Source: Sanghuangporus weigelae
Lineage: Eukaryota; Basidiomycota; Agaricomycetes; Hymenochaetales; Hymenochaetaceae
Direction: 5' to 3'
NCBI GenBank assembly: GCA_033182465.1
Contig: CP137329.1
Location: 682,001 to 746,000, forward strand
DNA: 64,000 nucleotides
A program made the position numbers and the translations under genes. The notes below the pieces were generated by a model, which saw nothing but the letters and a program-made list of their open reading frames with translations, did not search any database and was not told where the DNA came from. Positions 1-11,255 of this stretch are shown piece by piece. The stretch's first letter is position 1; each line of letters begins with the position of its first letter.

Positions 1-1104
1 TTTATGAAGTATACTACTTAGTATGCACGGCAACAGTTGGTACACGTGACTGTCACATCGAAACCGAGCGACACCTTCAAGATACAATGCATTCCAATCC
101 ACCAAGCCCAGTAGTACCCAAGAAACGAGAGGAACTCACGATTACAACTCGAACCCCTCGAACTGCGAACCCGATAACTTGGAGAATGATTGGATGGTAT
201 AGACCGGAGTTGCACACACCATGTTCAGCATCCACGATACAGGCAAACCTTTATTTACCAAGAGATGCGAACCTGGAGACCAAGCAGTTACAACTCCTTA
301 TACAACGAAGGATATGGCATTACATTCGAGACATACGATATGAAGGCAAAGCATGGCTAGTCACCAGAACCCAGCACAACCCGCCAGCAGAGCTTATGCA
401 ATTCATGATATGTCTTGGACCATACTCTACACCGACCCGACACCTTAACACGGACGTGCGAGTTATGCTTACCCTCGCTGGACCTCGAGATGAATTCCGA
501 AGAATCACATACCGAGCAGCCTACATCGCTCCAAGGGCAAAGATGCCACTCAATGACGGCAATGACATCGTTATGGAGTACTGACAGTGGAGCATTCCAT
601 ATCAGAGCACCACCTCTATTGTCTCAGTCAGCAACTCCAAAGAATTCTGTCATAGTGGAGACGACCTTACAAAGATTGGAGCAAAGTGGGACGAAGCGCA
701 GCAGGATGACAAAGGAACAGATGTAATGGTGGAGAAAAGTGGAGTAAAGTGGAGACAGGATGAGTAAGAAATAGGACGGAAAATGGAATATCTGGGAGCA
801 TAAATAGCTGTAGGATTAGGCCCTCATTTCCCCATCTTTCGATCCTCTTAACACACTGGTGTAAAGCTTGCCTTACAGCGAGCTATTACTGTGTGCTTTG
901 TACTATCACGCCTCTTGGAAATCCCAATCTGCTTTACTATCACCTCGTATCTGAAAGCATCCATAATTCGGACCGCGACTAGGAAGGCTAGTAAGGGACC
1001 GCGTGGTACAGCCAGACGTGGGTAGATAAGATCACCTCTGCACAACACACCGCTGCTTAGGCAAAAGGATCGAACCGGTGTAACCCCGGGCCTACTCCCT
1101 AACA
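1..1104 (+). mobile_element. Partial Ty3/gypsy LTR (same family as the full element)
   Basis: This stretch matches, in the opposite orientation, the LTRs at 11256-12767 and 22034-23545. It enters from the window edge and ends with the LTR terminus CTAACA at 1104. It has a TATA-like ATAAATA near 800 and the shared internal open frame (from about 87). The next five bases (CCAAG) are a likely target duplication, because Crinkler fragment E reads AAAG-CCAAG-TGAG without interruption near 45735. I cannot tell a solo LTR from the 3' LTR of an element lying to the left. It differs from the other two LTRs at scattered bases, so it is an older insertion. Confidence 0.85.
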
Positions 1105-1215
1105 CCAAGTGAGAGCAAGGCCGAAAAGTATCTCTCCTGACTCGGATAACAGTTCGCCACACTGTAACAATGAATGAGAATCACTAAGGTTTTTGCAGGA
1201 CAGAAACAATAGCCT
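1105..1215 (-). pseudogene. Crinkler-like header fragment F (fossil)
   Basis: On the minus strand this short stretch matches the second exon and first intron of the Crinkler-like fragment E (45721-45850), including the segment coding for E-I-L-F-G-L-A-L-T-W. It is cut off by the LTR on the left and by the large TA element on the right. It is only a remnant of a broken gene. Confidence 0.6.
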
Positions 1216-1217
1216 TA

Positions 1218-2525
1218 CAGCCATTTGCAAAAGTAATGAGAAAAGCCTAAATCACATGATTTGTTGACACATGTCGTGCCCTTGAACAACAAAAATGAAT
1301 TGAGTGCTCTATTTCTCGGTCAATACTGCATGTAAAAATATGATATGGCTATGTAAAAAAAGTGCTCGAAAATGCGCTTCCAACGGTGTAAGAATGTATG
1401 AGAAATATAGTATATACATGACAGAACAAAACAGACAACCTTGTCAACCCATCCCTCACAACTATCCTCAGGCCATTGAAAAATCACCACTCATGAAATA
1501 CTCCATGTAAAAATGTAATTCAGGTGGCATAATTCATGCAAGTGCAGAAGGTATCTGTGTACAAGTTCTTGTGGCATATTGATAGGCCCTTCAATGGTAG
1601 AGTAAGGCAACAGCCATTCATGCCCACTTGCAGAACCCCTCTCCTCAGCCTCCTCGCAGGGCACTAGCACTCATTGTTTCGATTATCAACAGGTCAGTAC
1701 TTGCCCTTCACTGCCTATCCCATCCAGTTGAAGCTCTGAAGAGAAAATGCAGCAGCCTTTGGAGCCAGGTCCGTCAACATCTTCATATTCTTCTTTGCAT
1801 CTCGAGCCAAAGTGGTCAAAGCAGGCTAAGGAGCCTCAACAACAGATCAGTTAGCTACAATTTGTTGTTATCACTCAGTACACAGCTCGCACGTACAGAT
1901 CATATTAAGTACAAGAAGCAATTCACGACTGAAGGCAAACTCTCGATCAAACGAGAGCAGGTGGAACTCAAATCATCGCTACTAAAAGAATATGGTCTGA
2001 AACTGCATATGATGGCCAAAATACACGGGAATACAGAGGTAGAATGACATATAGAAGAACAGAATACTTATTCAGATAGGGAGGGAACAAGAAGAGCATA
2101 ACACAGCAATTCCTGCTGTATACACGTTACAAGGCAAGGCAAATGGAGCCACTATGTGGTGACCTACCACAGCGTGCTCTTGGTATACTCAAACAGCCGC
2201 AAAAGGGATCAACGTGCCCGCATAAGAAGTAAGAAGACCGAGTCAAAATAAATAAACACGAAATGAGATCCTTTTGAGTAACGACCGCCAAACTAGACAA
2301 AGGAGAGGTGAAGAGGGCATAATTCCGTCCGTGGAGGGCAAGCGATTGTCCGGTCCGTAGTACTTTCGGCCTCCCACAGTGAGAGTGAGGCAAGGCTGGA
2401 TGGTCCCTCACCCAGCTCACATCACCTTCCCCTTCCCCTTCAAGTCCGTTGTCTTTGGCTCCTGATCCGTCTGAGCAGGGTTAACTGACTCCATCCATTG
2501 TAACAGAATAAGGTAGTCCAGATTT
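1218..2525. repeat. Left terminal inverted arm, copy 1
   Basis: About 1.3 kb is inverted relative to the right arm (from about 10370 to 11255, continuing at 23551-23972). High similarity runs through the noncoding arm and fades inside the coding 3' ends of the two paralogous coiled-coil genes, which share the ending L-L-Q-W-M-E-S and a lysine/glycine tail. The outer 50 bases contain CACATGATT/CACGTGATT, a CACGTG-type motif also present in the palindromic MITE at 36910. Confidence 0.8.
1628..2047 (+). other. Conserved open frame inside the terminal arm
   Basis: A frame of 139 codons reads inward from the left arm. Its last 60 or so codons (lysine-rich, with D-H-I-K-Y-K-K) stay open in all four arms of the two large copies (10848-11033 minus, 49811-49996 plus, 62007-62192 minus). 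Conservation across arms could reflect gene conversion between inverted repeats rather than selection on protein. I recognise no domain. It may be a small fifth gene of the element or chance. Confidence 0.25.
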
Positions 2526-4136
2526 GTCGTATTCATTCCGTAATGTGTCTGCACTTCGATGAAATTATCGATTTCCTTCTCCGTGTTGGACGAGGCTCCA
2601 TCAACTTCATCTTCGTTTGTTTCAAGAGTTTCAACTTTCACGGTCTCCTGCAAAGCTTTACTGAAATTGAAAACTTCCTGCGAGTTGACGTCTCCTGTAC
2701 GAGCCTTCTTGATCATGGTCCACGCGGCTTCCAGCTGCTTGAAGGGTAGCTCGACCTCAAGTGCACCCACTTTTATAAGATCGTATACACGTGAGGATCC
2801 AGATATTGCTAGATTCAGTAACTTCTCGTCACCGAGCACTCGCAGGCACTGCTGAAGAACATTAAGCCGATGAGTGCAGCTCCACTGCTTCTCGAGAGCC
2901 TTCTTGATTTCCTTCTCAAAGACTCCCGCATTTCCCTCTAGGTGGTTTATCAACGCCGAATTGATCGGGGGACGTTCAATTTGAGGACTGCTGTCAACCT
3001 TGATCCCGGAAGATTCGACGTTCGAAATGCCAACAACAATATCTGATTGTCCAAATAGAGTGTTTCAGATTCAGAATTGCTGTGAAATGCTACCTGCCTT
3101 AAGTGAAGGGTCCATACCTTCTCTCTCTTGGCGCTTCAGTAGCGCAGGAGTCCCTCCAGATGCGCTGCTGGTATGGCCCACCTGAGAGCGTTGCTGACTA
3201 GCATATACCGCTTCTTCCACTGTACCACCACGAGAAAGTACTCTAATAAGGTTGTGTTGCTCAGCAAGTGCAGCATTCAGAGATTCAATTTCTGTGCCTG
3301 TTTGTTCTGTTTCCTTCTTAACCATGCTATATTCCCATATTATGAGTGGGGCGAAGAACTTCAAGACGTGACCAAAGAATTCCTCAATAGTTTCCGTACC
3401 GAAACATCCAATTTTGTTACATTGGTGATCGGCTTCCGATCGAAAATCTCCGACAATTGCGGTGTTCGGAAGAGTAGCAAAATACGGACCATTCGGTGAA
3501 TAATGCTCCTCTTCCAGAAGATAGTGGAAAACAGAGCAATGAGGACGAAACAGGTACGTCCCATTCGGCCTCGATTGAACGTCGAAGTGGAGGCGGTAAT
3601 GTTCCATCAGCTTCAATAAAAACATGTGCCATAGATTGACTGGCATCGCCCATTCCAATTCGCTCAGGAAACCTGTCACATTGAGGAACTTCGGAAGGAC
3701 AAGTGCGAAACCACGCGCCATGTCAGATCGTGCCATCGTATACCCATGTCAAACATCTAACAACTTTGTGGCTGCATCATTCTGAAAAGAAAGAGAGACT
3801 ATTAGGTAAGGTAGGAAAGGTGTGTCTAATTGTGAACGAGTCATTTACCCCTAAAGAAGAAGCCTCGAGCATCCTCACATGCTCCATGGTCTCAGAGAGC
3901 GCCATCGCAAACTCAGAGATATCCTTTTTCACCGTTGCGGAATGGTCTTTCAACTTTGCATGTTGATCGTCCACAGCACTCACTACGCCATCACAACGCT
4001 TATCAAGACGAGTTACATGCTAAGAAAGCCGATGAACGACATCGCATAGCACATCTGTGAGAACCATTATTTGATCAGGAGGATAACCCTCAGCCTCTTC
4101 CAGTTTCCTTTTAATCCTCGTATGCTGAACAGCCAT
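2417..4136 (-). pseudogene. Left outward coiled-coil gene of large element, copy 1
   Basis: Three exons give a 525-codon frame: 3849-4136, 3118-3781 and 2417-3042, with GT-AG introns of 67 and 75 nt that keep phase. The N-terminal part (first 95 residues) is heptad-like and rich in K, E, D and L. A middle segment has F-F-A-P-L-I-I-W followed by another coiled stretch, and the C-terminus ends in a G-K-G-K tail. The right gene (8186-10478) has the same order of parts (coiled coil, F-F-A-P-I-F-I-W, shared C-terminus), so the two are paralogs. Two in-frame stops interrupt it: TAG at about 4020-4022, where copy 2 has CAG, and TGA at 3749-3751, shared with copy 2. The ATG at 4136 gives the longest spliced frame. 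Function unknown; no known domain is recognised. Confidence 0.6.
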
Positions 4137-4290
4137 ACCCTTAATGGGGTCTATAGAGCCCGATTTTAGGGGGGCAGGGCAAAACAAGACATGGAATGCA
4201 CCTTCCCCCTTCGATGCGCCACAGGTTGGGTGGGTTGAGAGGCGGGAAACAAATGTCGGCGGGTGGATGTTGCACCTGCATATCCTGGTA

Positions 4291-4372
4291 GCGGGGCGGA
4301 TGCCGCACCCGCGTGTCATGGTGGCGGGGCGGATGCCGCACCCGCGTGTCATGGTGGCGGGGCGGCTCTGAG
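4291..4372 (+). repeat. 33-bp tandem repeat upstream of the left gene
   Basis: Two full 33-bp units (4291-4323, 4324-4356) plus a partial unit are built on GCGGGGCGGATGCCGCACCC. Copy 2 has only the partial unit (about 52236-52255), so the array expanded in copy 1. It lies between the divergent starts of the left gene and the transposase. Confidence 0.85.
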
Positions 4373-4576
4373 ACATAGTGTAAGTGTAGAACATTCTGAC
4401 TGAACAGTCCAAACTGTGTGGCAAAGGGAGGTGTGTGAGTATGAGTGTTAGGAGGTGGAGTGGGGGAAGAGAGATATAGGGTGATGGGCATGCCTTATAC
4501 TTACTAAGCTGTGACACTGTCGCGAGTTCTTTCTTTGTCTTTGTTTATGTTTATTTCGCCCACTGCCACTGCCAGC

Positions 4577-5743
4577 ATGACGCATGGGGTTCCTATCTCA
4601 GATGACCTGCGTCGTATTATTGTGCACATGTCCATGAACTGTGGACTAGATGTAAAAGGCATTGTTTATCTCACTGCAGTTCCTCAGGCTTCAGTGTATC
4701 GGGTCTTGAATGCTTGGAAGCAAACTGGTGAAGAGTGTCTTGCACCCCATTCAAAATCAGGGCGTCCAAGGGCATTAGACCTCGCTGATACCCAGGTACG
4801 ACTGAAGAATTGTGATCTCGGAGATGTAACTAACAAGGAACAAGTTTCTTTTGAAAACAGTGACGCGTCACAATGATATCTATCTTGATGAACTCAGACA
4901 ATCGCTCGAAGAAAGATGCAGTGTGAGAGTGTCTGATGCTACCATTTGGAGACCTCTTAACCGGGCAGGCTTTTGAATGAAGGAGGTAATTGTAGCTTAT
5001 TCGAAAGGGCTGATAAAAAATCAACAATTTAACATAGATCACAAAGCATGCGCAAGAACGCAATGAGTCCCGTTGAGCAGAGTATCGGCTTTGCATCGGA
5101 GCAAATTATTCTCCAGAGCAGTTGGTTTTCGTTGATGAAAGTGTGTATGATCGAAGGACATATTTGCGTGGTAGAGCATGGGCATTAGAGGGAGTTCGCG
5201 CATGCCGAAAGCAGGTATTCATGAGAGGAAAATGGTATACTTTCAGAGCTATCTGCACATTACGTCGTTTTCATGCTTTCAGGTATTCCATCCTCTCTGC
5301 TATATCTATGAGCGGAATTGTGGAATGCATGATTGTCGAAGGATCATTCAATACGGAGCTTTTTATGGTTTTCATTGAGAACCTTTTGGCCAAAATGAAG
5401 CCATTTCCGGCACCGATGTCTGTCGTTGTTATGGACAATTGTGCCATCCACAAAGCTCACAAACTTCTCGAGCTTGTTGAAGGAAGGTGATAACTTTTTT
5501 CAAATATGTTACTGAAAATTTGTTCACCACTTTCATAGAGGAATGAGGCTCGAATATTTGCCAGCGTATTCTCCTGACTTCAACCCAATTGAGCTAGCTT
5601 TCTCGCTGCTTAAACATAATTTACATCGCAGTCCACCGCTGGAGGGGGATGAGGTTCTTGTATATGAATACCTATATCTTCAAACTTTTGGCACCTCTGC
5701 AGCGGATTGTTGAAGTTTCTATCATCAATCAGGCTATCTCTGA
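4577..5743 (+). pseudogene. IS630/Tc1-type DD34E transposase, copy 1 (decayed)
   Basis: Four exons (4577-4811, 4861-4985, 5038-5486, 5539-5743) with introns of 49, 52 and 52 nt give 338 codons, the usual length for this family. An N-terminal helix-turn-helix region ends in the typical S-G-R-P-R block. The catalytic core shows F-V-D-E-S (first D), V-M-D-N-C (second D) and S-P-D-F-N-P-I-E with 34 residues between D and E. A-Y-S-P-D-F-N-P-I-E is diagnostic of IS630/Tc1 transposases. Three in-frame TGA codons lie at 4974-4976, 5074-5076 and 5711-5713, all also present in copy 2, so neither encodes full-length enzyme with standard decoding. I see no separate terminal repeats immediately around this gene, which suggests it is the element's own transposase rather than a nested insertion. 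That is an inference. Confidence 0.8.
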
Positions 5744-5954
5744 TTTGGTCCTGATGTGGATCCCAAGGAACAAATGCAGTTGAAGCAGTTTTATATATTT
5801 CATGCGTAGAAAGAGCTGTTGAAGCCCGAAATGGATTAAATACAGCGAGCGAAAGACAGAAGGAAAGAAACTGTGCACAGCAAACAGAAAGGGAGTACGT
5901 CGTGCGCATTAAACATCAAACAACTAAAGGAGAAAGCAATGCGACTGCGCCATT

Positions 5955-8028
5955 TCAATAGGTAGACAACTTTCCATCCCTCTTGACACAAGCAACATCC
6001 TCCACCACATAATCATGAATGCGATTCACCAGTCCTATTGTCACGTCTACCCCTTTTGCCTTTGCCAGAGCTTTGATTCTGTCTGTATTCATCCTTGTGA
6101 TATCATCGATCCTTGTGCAACCATTATTCGAGAACACGGGTGCAAGCTTCCGGTATTCATGGTTATCCCTGCCGTGCTCCAAATCATCTTTGCATGCCTT
6201 GAGCCAATCTCCGATAGCCGGGTAGTTCAGTGGTTCTTTGTGCATAGTAGAAGTTAAAACTTCCTGTGCTACTCTGACGGGTGCCGCATGCGAGTCTACC
6301 TGTATCTTATGGACTCCACCATTAGTAGGAGGCACCCCCTGATTCATTCTTCCTGGCCTCTTATAGTCAAGTAATTTTGCTGACATCGACTCTGGGACTT
6401 TACTTGCAACTACATGCAACTCCCGCTGTGCCTCATGATGCCCAGTTATCAGATCAGTAAGCGAAGAGAGTCAAACACGAAACTTACGAGTTTTTGCACA
6501 TGTTCCAAAATGAGATCGGGGGTATAAACACTGCAAGTACCATTGTATTTCTCGTAACACACGCGGTTGTGCACTGGACAAAATATGGCAGCCTGGATAC
6601 TCTTCGTAGCCTGAGTGATCTTTTCATTGGCGGAGTCCCTAGCAGAGTATGTAGGGTCAGTCTGTTTCAGTGGCCTACCCCTCAGCGCATCGGCTGCACG
6701 GACAGTCGTCTTCATGGCACCCTATAGCAAATTTACTGCGCAAATGTCGTCATTTTCTAGGAAAGTAATTACCTGAAGAGTGTCCAACATGTTGCGAAAA
6801 ACTATTTCGCATGTAATCTCCTGGTCGCGATTGCGACGTTTGCTCCATTGATCCTTTACATACCTTCTATATGCACACTAGAACTCCGTAAGTTCATCCA
6901 GGTTGGAAAGATATGTAAGGCTCTTCTTCGTCCCTATCTTTGAGCTCCAGGGGGCTTCATACCCAATCTCAACAAGATGATTTGGTCGTTTCATCGCTTG
7001 GGCAGCCTTCTCTAAGACGTCGACATGCTTGTCCAAAGATGATATGGTAACAATTTGTTCTGCCAGTCCGTCGTGGACCTTGACTTTTATCTCTTCAATC
7101 TCCGGTCGTTTTGAGGTGTGACATGTGTTCTTGCCTCTACTCGAGTTTGATGAGACTAGTGATAATTTATCATCTTCATCACAATTAGTATGGATTTCAT
7201 TCAGCAACAAAAGCATGGTATTTATTACTGTCGTCTTCAATTTCCTCAAGATCGGAATCGGACAAAGGGATTGTAGAGTTCGCTATTCCGTCTACAAGGA
7301 TCTGTGCAAGTACATCGTCCAAAAACTTCTCATCAAAAGTACTGGCATCAGCAGGCCCTCCGCCAGGGGACGGTAAGAAAGTTTTCTTCAGATGAGTATT
7401 GATCAGTAATGATGAACAAATAAATCACGTACATCAGAGCCTGGATACCTCCGGAGTTGGATTATGCGGGTCCAATGGTAGAGGTGGTTGTGGAAAATGA
7501 TTACGTTTGCGAGGCGATACAATGAACTTCAGAAGAATTAAGACATAAGCAAATTTATGAGATCGGGAATATACCTTATTGTCTGTTTCTCTTTCGGAAT
7601 CCATAGTGACGACAGCATCTTTCAGCTCTGGGTCAAAATACCCCATTCTACGACATTCTTGTTGCTTCAGAAGTGGTCAATAGCAGATATAAAAGTGGGA
7701 AACAAGGCCATCATTACCTGACCATCCCTGTCAGTTCCAGTCCTGTCTTCACAGTGAATTCTCACGGCTTGAACAGCATGCTGCAACAAATATGTCGAAA
7801 CCAGCGCAAGGTGAAAGAAAAGAAGGAGCATACTTTGGCTTTGTCAACGCAGGAATCAACATTTGAGCCCTGCTGTTCTGGTGCGACTTTGCGAGGGCGC
7901 CCACGACCACGTTTGACCATAGGGACGTCTTGGGCAGCTGCATCGAGAACCTTCTGAGACAGCTTTGGCCGGCGTCTGCTTCTTACAATTGCTGCCACAG
8001 ATAGATTCGAAGACAGCTCAGTAGACAT
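5955..8028 (-). pseudogene. AT-hook protein gene with SAM-like C-terminus, copy 1
   Basis: Eight exons give 562 aa: 7834-8028, 7718-7780, 7575-7664, 7449-7526, 7229-7385, 6773-7173, 6488-6721 and 5955-6425. All introns are GT-AG, 48-63 nt, and phases agree. Residues 40-50 contain K-R-G-R-G-R-P-R-K, a classic AT-hook that binds the minor groove of AT-rich DNA. A P-R-K-R segment may help nuclear import. The last 60 residues (F-S-N-N-G-C-T-R-I-D-D-I onward) resemble a SAM-like helical domain. The only break seen is TAG at 6878-6880, where copy 2 reads TGG. It converges on the transposase and diverges from the right coiled-coil gene. A DNA-binding accessory or silencing-related role is possible but unproven. 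An upstream ATG at 8094 would add 22 residues. Confidence 0.6.
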
Positions 8029-8185
8029 GGTGGGTGAGGGCAAGGGCAAAGGAAAAGAGAAACCAAGAGAAACTGTGACGTTACTGTCTGACATGTGTCC
8101 TTTCTGTTCGTCTCTTCTCTTCTTCTCTTACATACTTATGAGCCCTCCACATCACTGGGATGAGAACCCTGTCACTTTTATTACC
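8029..8185. promoter_or_regulatory. Divergent intergenic promoter region, copy 1
   Basis: The chosen starts of the AT-hook gene (8028, minus) and the right coiled-coil gene (8186, plus) are only about 157 bp apart, so they should share a bidirectional promoter. No clear TATA box was found. Longer N-termini would overlap this stretch. The counterpart in copy 2 is 57731-57887 and is almost unchanged. Confidence 0.35.
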
Positions 8186-10478
8186 ATGTCAGACGAGGTT
8201 CAAGTCAGCCGTTACTTTTCATCTTACCACCATCCTGACCTAACCTGGTCCAACGATCTCCTACGATCTCTCTCAACCTCTCCACCCATGGACACAGACA
8301 CTACAGACACTACAGGACAACAGGATAAAGCTTTGGATCTTACATGACCTTTGGGATGCTGCATGCTACCCATTTGGCATTACTAATCAGAGTTATAGTG
8401 GTGCTCAAGGACGTCTTGAAGAAGAGAGATGACCTGGTATCATGCTTGTCCTCGTCGAAAGGGAAAGTTGAAGATGGTTCTACTGCTGTTATCGACAAGG
8501 CGGTGGATGCGATTGTCAAAATCTGTGATTGTGTCCGATTGTTGTCCAGCAAACTTGGAACGGAAGAGAAGGAGATTAAAGAACACAAGGACAAACTCAA
8601 AAAGGTTATCACAACGGTTAAGAGCAATATCGGGGAACAAGCTGAGGTGCTGGAGCAACTCGTACAAGTAACAAGACTATTGGAATCTAAGACACTCAAG
8701 GTGAGCATGCCGCATAGCATTCAAGCGCATTTTGTCTAATGTTGTCTTGTTTCTAGTACAAGGGAAGCCACGAGGCTATCGTTGTCCGTCGGCACCTTGA
8801 TGATATTCGTGCTGCCGTCACACAAGGATTCATCCTTGCTATGAGTGATTATTTCATCAGTGATGATCTTGTCAACCGTTACGACCCACAAAAGTGTTCG
8901 GTGATATGGTGGAAGTTTACCGATCAGGTTGTCCGGGTGTGAGAGTCCTGTTGCCAGTTCCAATGGCTCTTCGACAGCAATAAGGATGGTGGCAATGAGG
9001 ATGGTGGCATTGAGTACGTTGAGGATAGTGGCAATGAGTACACTGAGGATGGTGGCAGTGGGTACATTGGAGATTGTGGCAATGAGTACGCTGAGGGTGG
9101 TGGCAATGAGCACATTGACGATCGTGGCAACGAGTTCGTTGACAAAGAGCGTCGTTACCAGAGATTTTGAGCAATCCAGGACAAGAGCGTTTTCTCGATT
9201 TTAATGAAGGATCTACCTTACAAAGCTCTCTTTGATGCCAGTTGTTGTGTATTCACTTGCGACGGTAAAAATTGTGCTGTGCTGGATTACGAGCAGATTG
9301 AAGAAGGGAGTGCAACTCTGGCGAGACAGCTAAGGTTCTTCGCGCCAATCTTTATATGGAAATTCATGGAGACGAAGCGTGACATATTGATGTGGAGCCA
9401 GCAGGTGCAATACTTTAAGGATCGAAACAGTTCACTCTGAAGGACGCTCAAACTCATGGAAGCAGGAGACATTGTGGGAGCGTTAAAGTTCATCGGTGAA
9501 CAATCCCCACCCAAGGGGCCTGGCAATAAAGTTTCCAATAATGATGGCACTGGGGACGAACTTGTTTTTGGAACAGCGCAAGAGTTACGACGGGAAACTG
9601 AGTGGGGCGAAATACTGGGAGCTTTGCCCCATTTTTCCCTGCCGGGACTGGGAAAGAAGGCACAACTGAAGCGAAAGCCAACCAGTGATGGTAATGCATA
9701 CAGAGGCTCACGACCCCATTTCAAAGCCGATGTGTCAACCTCAATCCGTAGTTATGCTGCTGAAGGGCTCAAGAAGGTCCACTCGACCTATCCAGACAAG
9801 GGCCAACTTGCCCAAATTGCTCAGGACCCTCCTGAGAGGACCTCACATCCCCAGGCACTTCAAAGTACCTTGGTGACGACTGCCTGGCAGCCTACCAAAG
9901 AAGGGACTGCCCAACAGCAGAGGGAGAACATTTTGCACATGCGAGAGGCTGAAGGTCAACTTGCCAGAGCCAAGAGACAATTCGACATGCTCCAAAAGTG
10001 TCTTCATATCCTCCTTTCCGACAATATACTCCATCTTGCAGTAACTGGCCCATCGGTATTGAGAAACGTGCTGAACTATCTAGCACACTCCAGGTACGCA
10101 TATGACAAAGATTACGAGGAGTCCATACGAGATGTTGAACAGTTGGTTGAGAGGGTTCAAAAAGATATCGCCGATAAAGGTTATATGCATCTGTTTGCTG
10201 CATTTGACGAGACACGGCAAGATGAAAAAGAGATTGCACATGGCAAGGAACTTGAAGAGGCACATCGTGTTCTTATGGAGAGTGATTACTTTGCCAAGGA
10301 CAATGTGTCGACGGAGAAGGAAATTGATATTTTCATCGAAGCGCAGCTACGTTCCGGAATAGATATGACAAATACGGACTACGTTATTCTGTTACAATGG
10401 ATGGAGTCAGCTAACCCTGCTCAGACAGATCAGGAGCCGAAGACAACAGACTTGAAGGGGAAGGGGAAGGTGATGTGA
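8186..10478 (+). pseudogene. Right outward coiled-coil gene of large element, copy 1
   Basis: Exons 8186-8339, 8399-8700 and 8757-10478 give 726 codons. The first intron's donor is GT in copy 2 but TT here; the second intron is 56 nt. Exon 2 is a lysine/glutamate-rich coiled coil. Exon 3 has an acidic N-E-Y/G-G-N-E repeat, then F-F-A-P-I-F-I-W, then a long helical region and the C-terminus shared with the left gene. Three in-frame TGA codons lie at 8940-8942 (TGG in copy 2), 9168-9170 (shared) and 9438-9440 (CGA in copy 2). The gene reads outward into the right arm, mirroring the left paralog. No enzyme motif is recognised. A structural or DNA-bridging role would be a guess. Confidence 0.6.
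8985..9141 (+). repeat. Imperfect 30-bp coding repeat (acidic N-E-Y/G-G-N-E)
   Basis: About five imperfect units of GGTGGCAATGAGTACGCTGA-type sequence encode an acidic glycine/asparagine segment in the right coiled-coil gene. Copy 2 (from about 58687) has one more unit, so the array length varies between copies while the frame is kept. Confidence 0.75.
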
Positions 10479-11255
10479 GCTGGGTGAGGGACCATCCAGC
10501 CTTGCCTCACTCCCACTGTGGGAGGCCAAAAGTACTACAGACCGGACAATCGCTTGCCCTCCATGGATGGAATTATGCCCTCTTCACCTCTCCTTTGTCT
10601 AGTTTGGCGGTCATTACTCAAAAGGATCTCATTTCGTGTTTATTTATTTTGACTCAGTCTTCTTACTTCTTACGCGGGCATGTTGATCCCTTTTGCAGCT
10701 GTTTGAGTATACCAAGAGCATGCTGTGGTAGGTCACCACACAGTGGCTCCATTTGCCTTGTCTTGTAACACGTGTACAGCAGGAATTGCTGTGTCATGCT
10801 CTTCTTGTTCCCTCCCTATCTGAACAAGTATTCTGTTCTTCTATATGTCATTTTACCTCTGTATTCCCATGTATTTTGGCCGTCATATGCAGTTTCAGAC
10901 CATATTCTTTTAGTAGTGATGATTTGAGTTCCACCTGCTCTCGTTTGATCGAGAGTTTGCCTTCAGTCGTGAATTGCTTCTTGTACTTAATATGATCTGT
11001 ACGTGCGAGCTGTGTACTGAGTGATAACAACAAATTGTAGCTAACTGATCTGTTGTTGAGGCTCCTTAGCCTGCTTTGACCACTTTGGCTCGAGATGCAA
11101 AGAAGAATATGAAGATGTTAACGGACCTGGCTCCAAAGGCTGCTGCATTTTCTCTTCAGAGCTTCAACTGGATGGGATAGGCAGTGAAGGGCAAGTACTG
11201 ACCTGTTGATAATCGAAACAATGAGTGCTAGTGCCCTGTGAGGAGGCTGAGGAGA

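Noticed and set aside
2127-2420. 97-codon frame in all four large-element arms (also 10475, 50076, 61634)
   Set aside because: It needs a GTG start, begins just after the stop of the coiled-coil genes, and its conservation is explained by the inverted arms being alike.
4020-4517. 165-codon frame upstream of the left gene
   Set aside because: It runs through the 33-bp array and is low-complexity P/H/R sequence; it only overlaps the true first exon in part.
4974-5713. Selenocysteine-type recoding of the shared TGA codons
   Set aside because: Fungi with known genomes generally lack the selenocysteine machinery, and the private CGA-to-TGA change at 9438 gives a simpler explanation.
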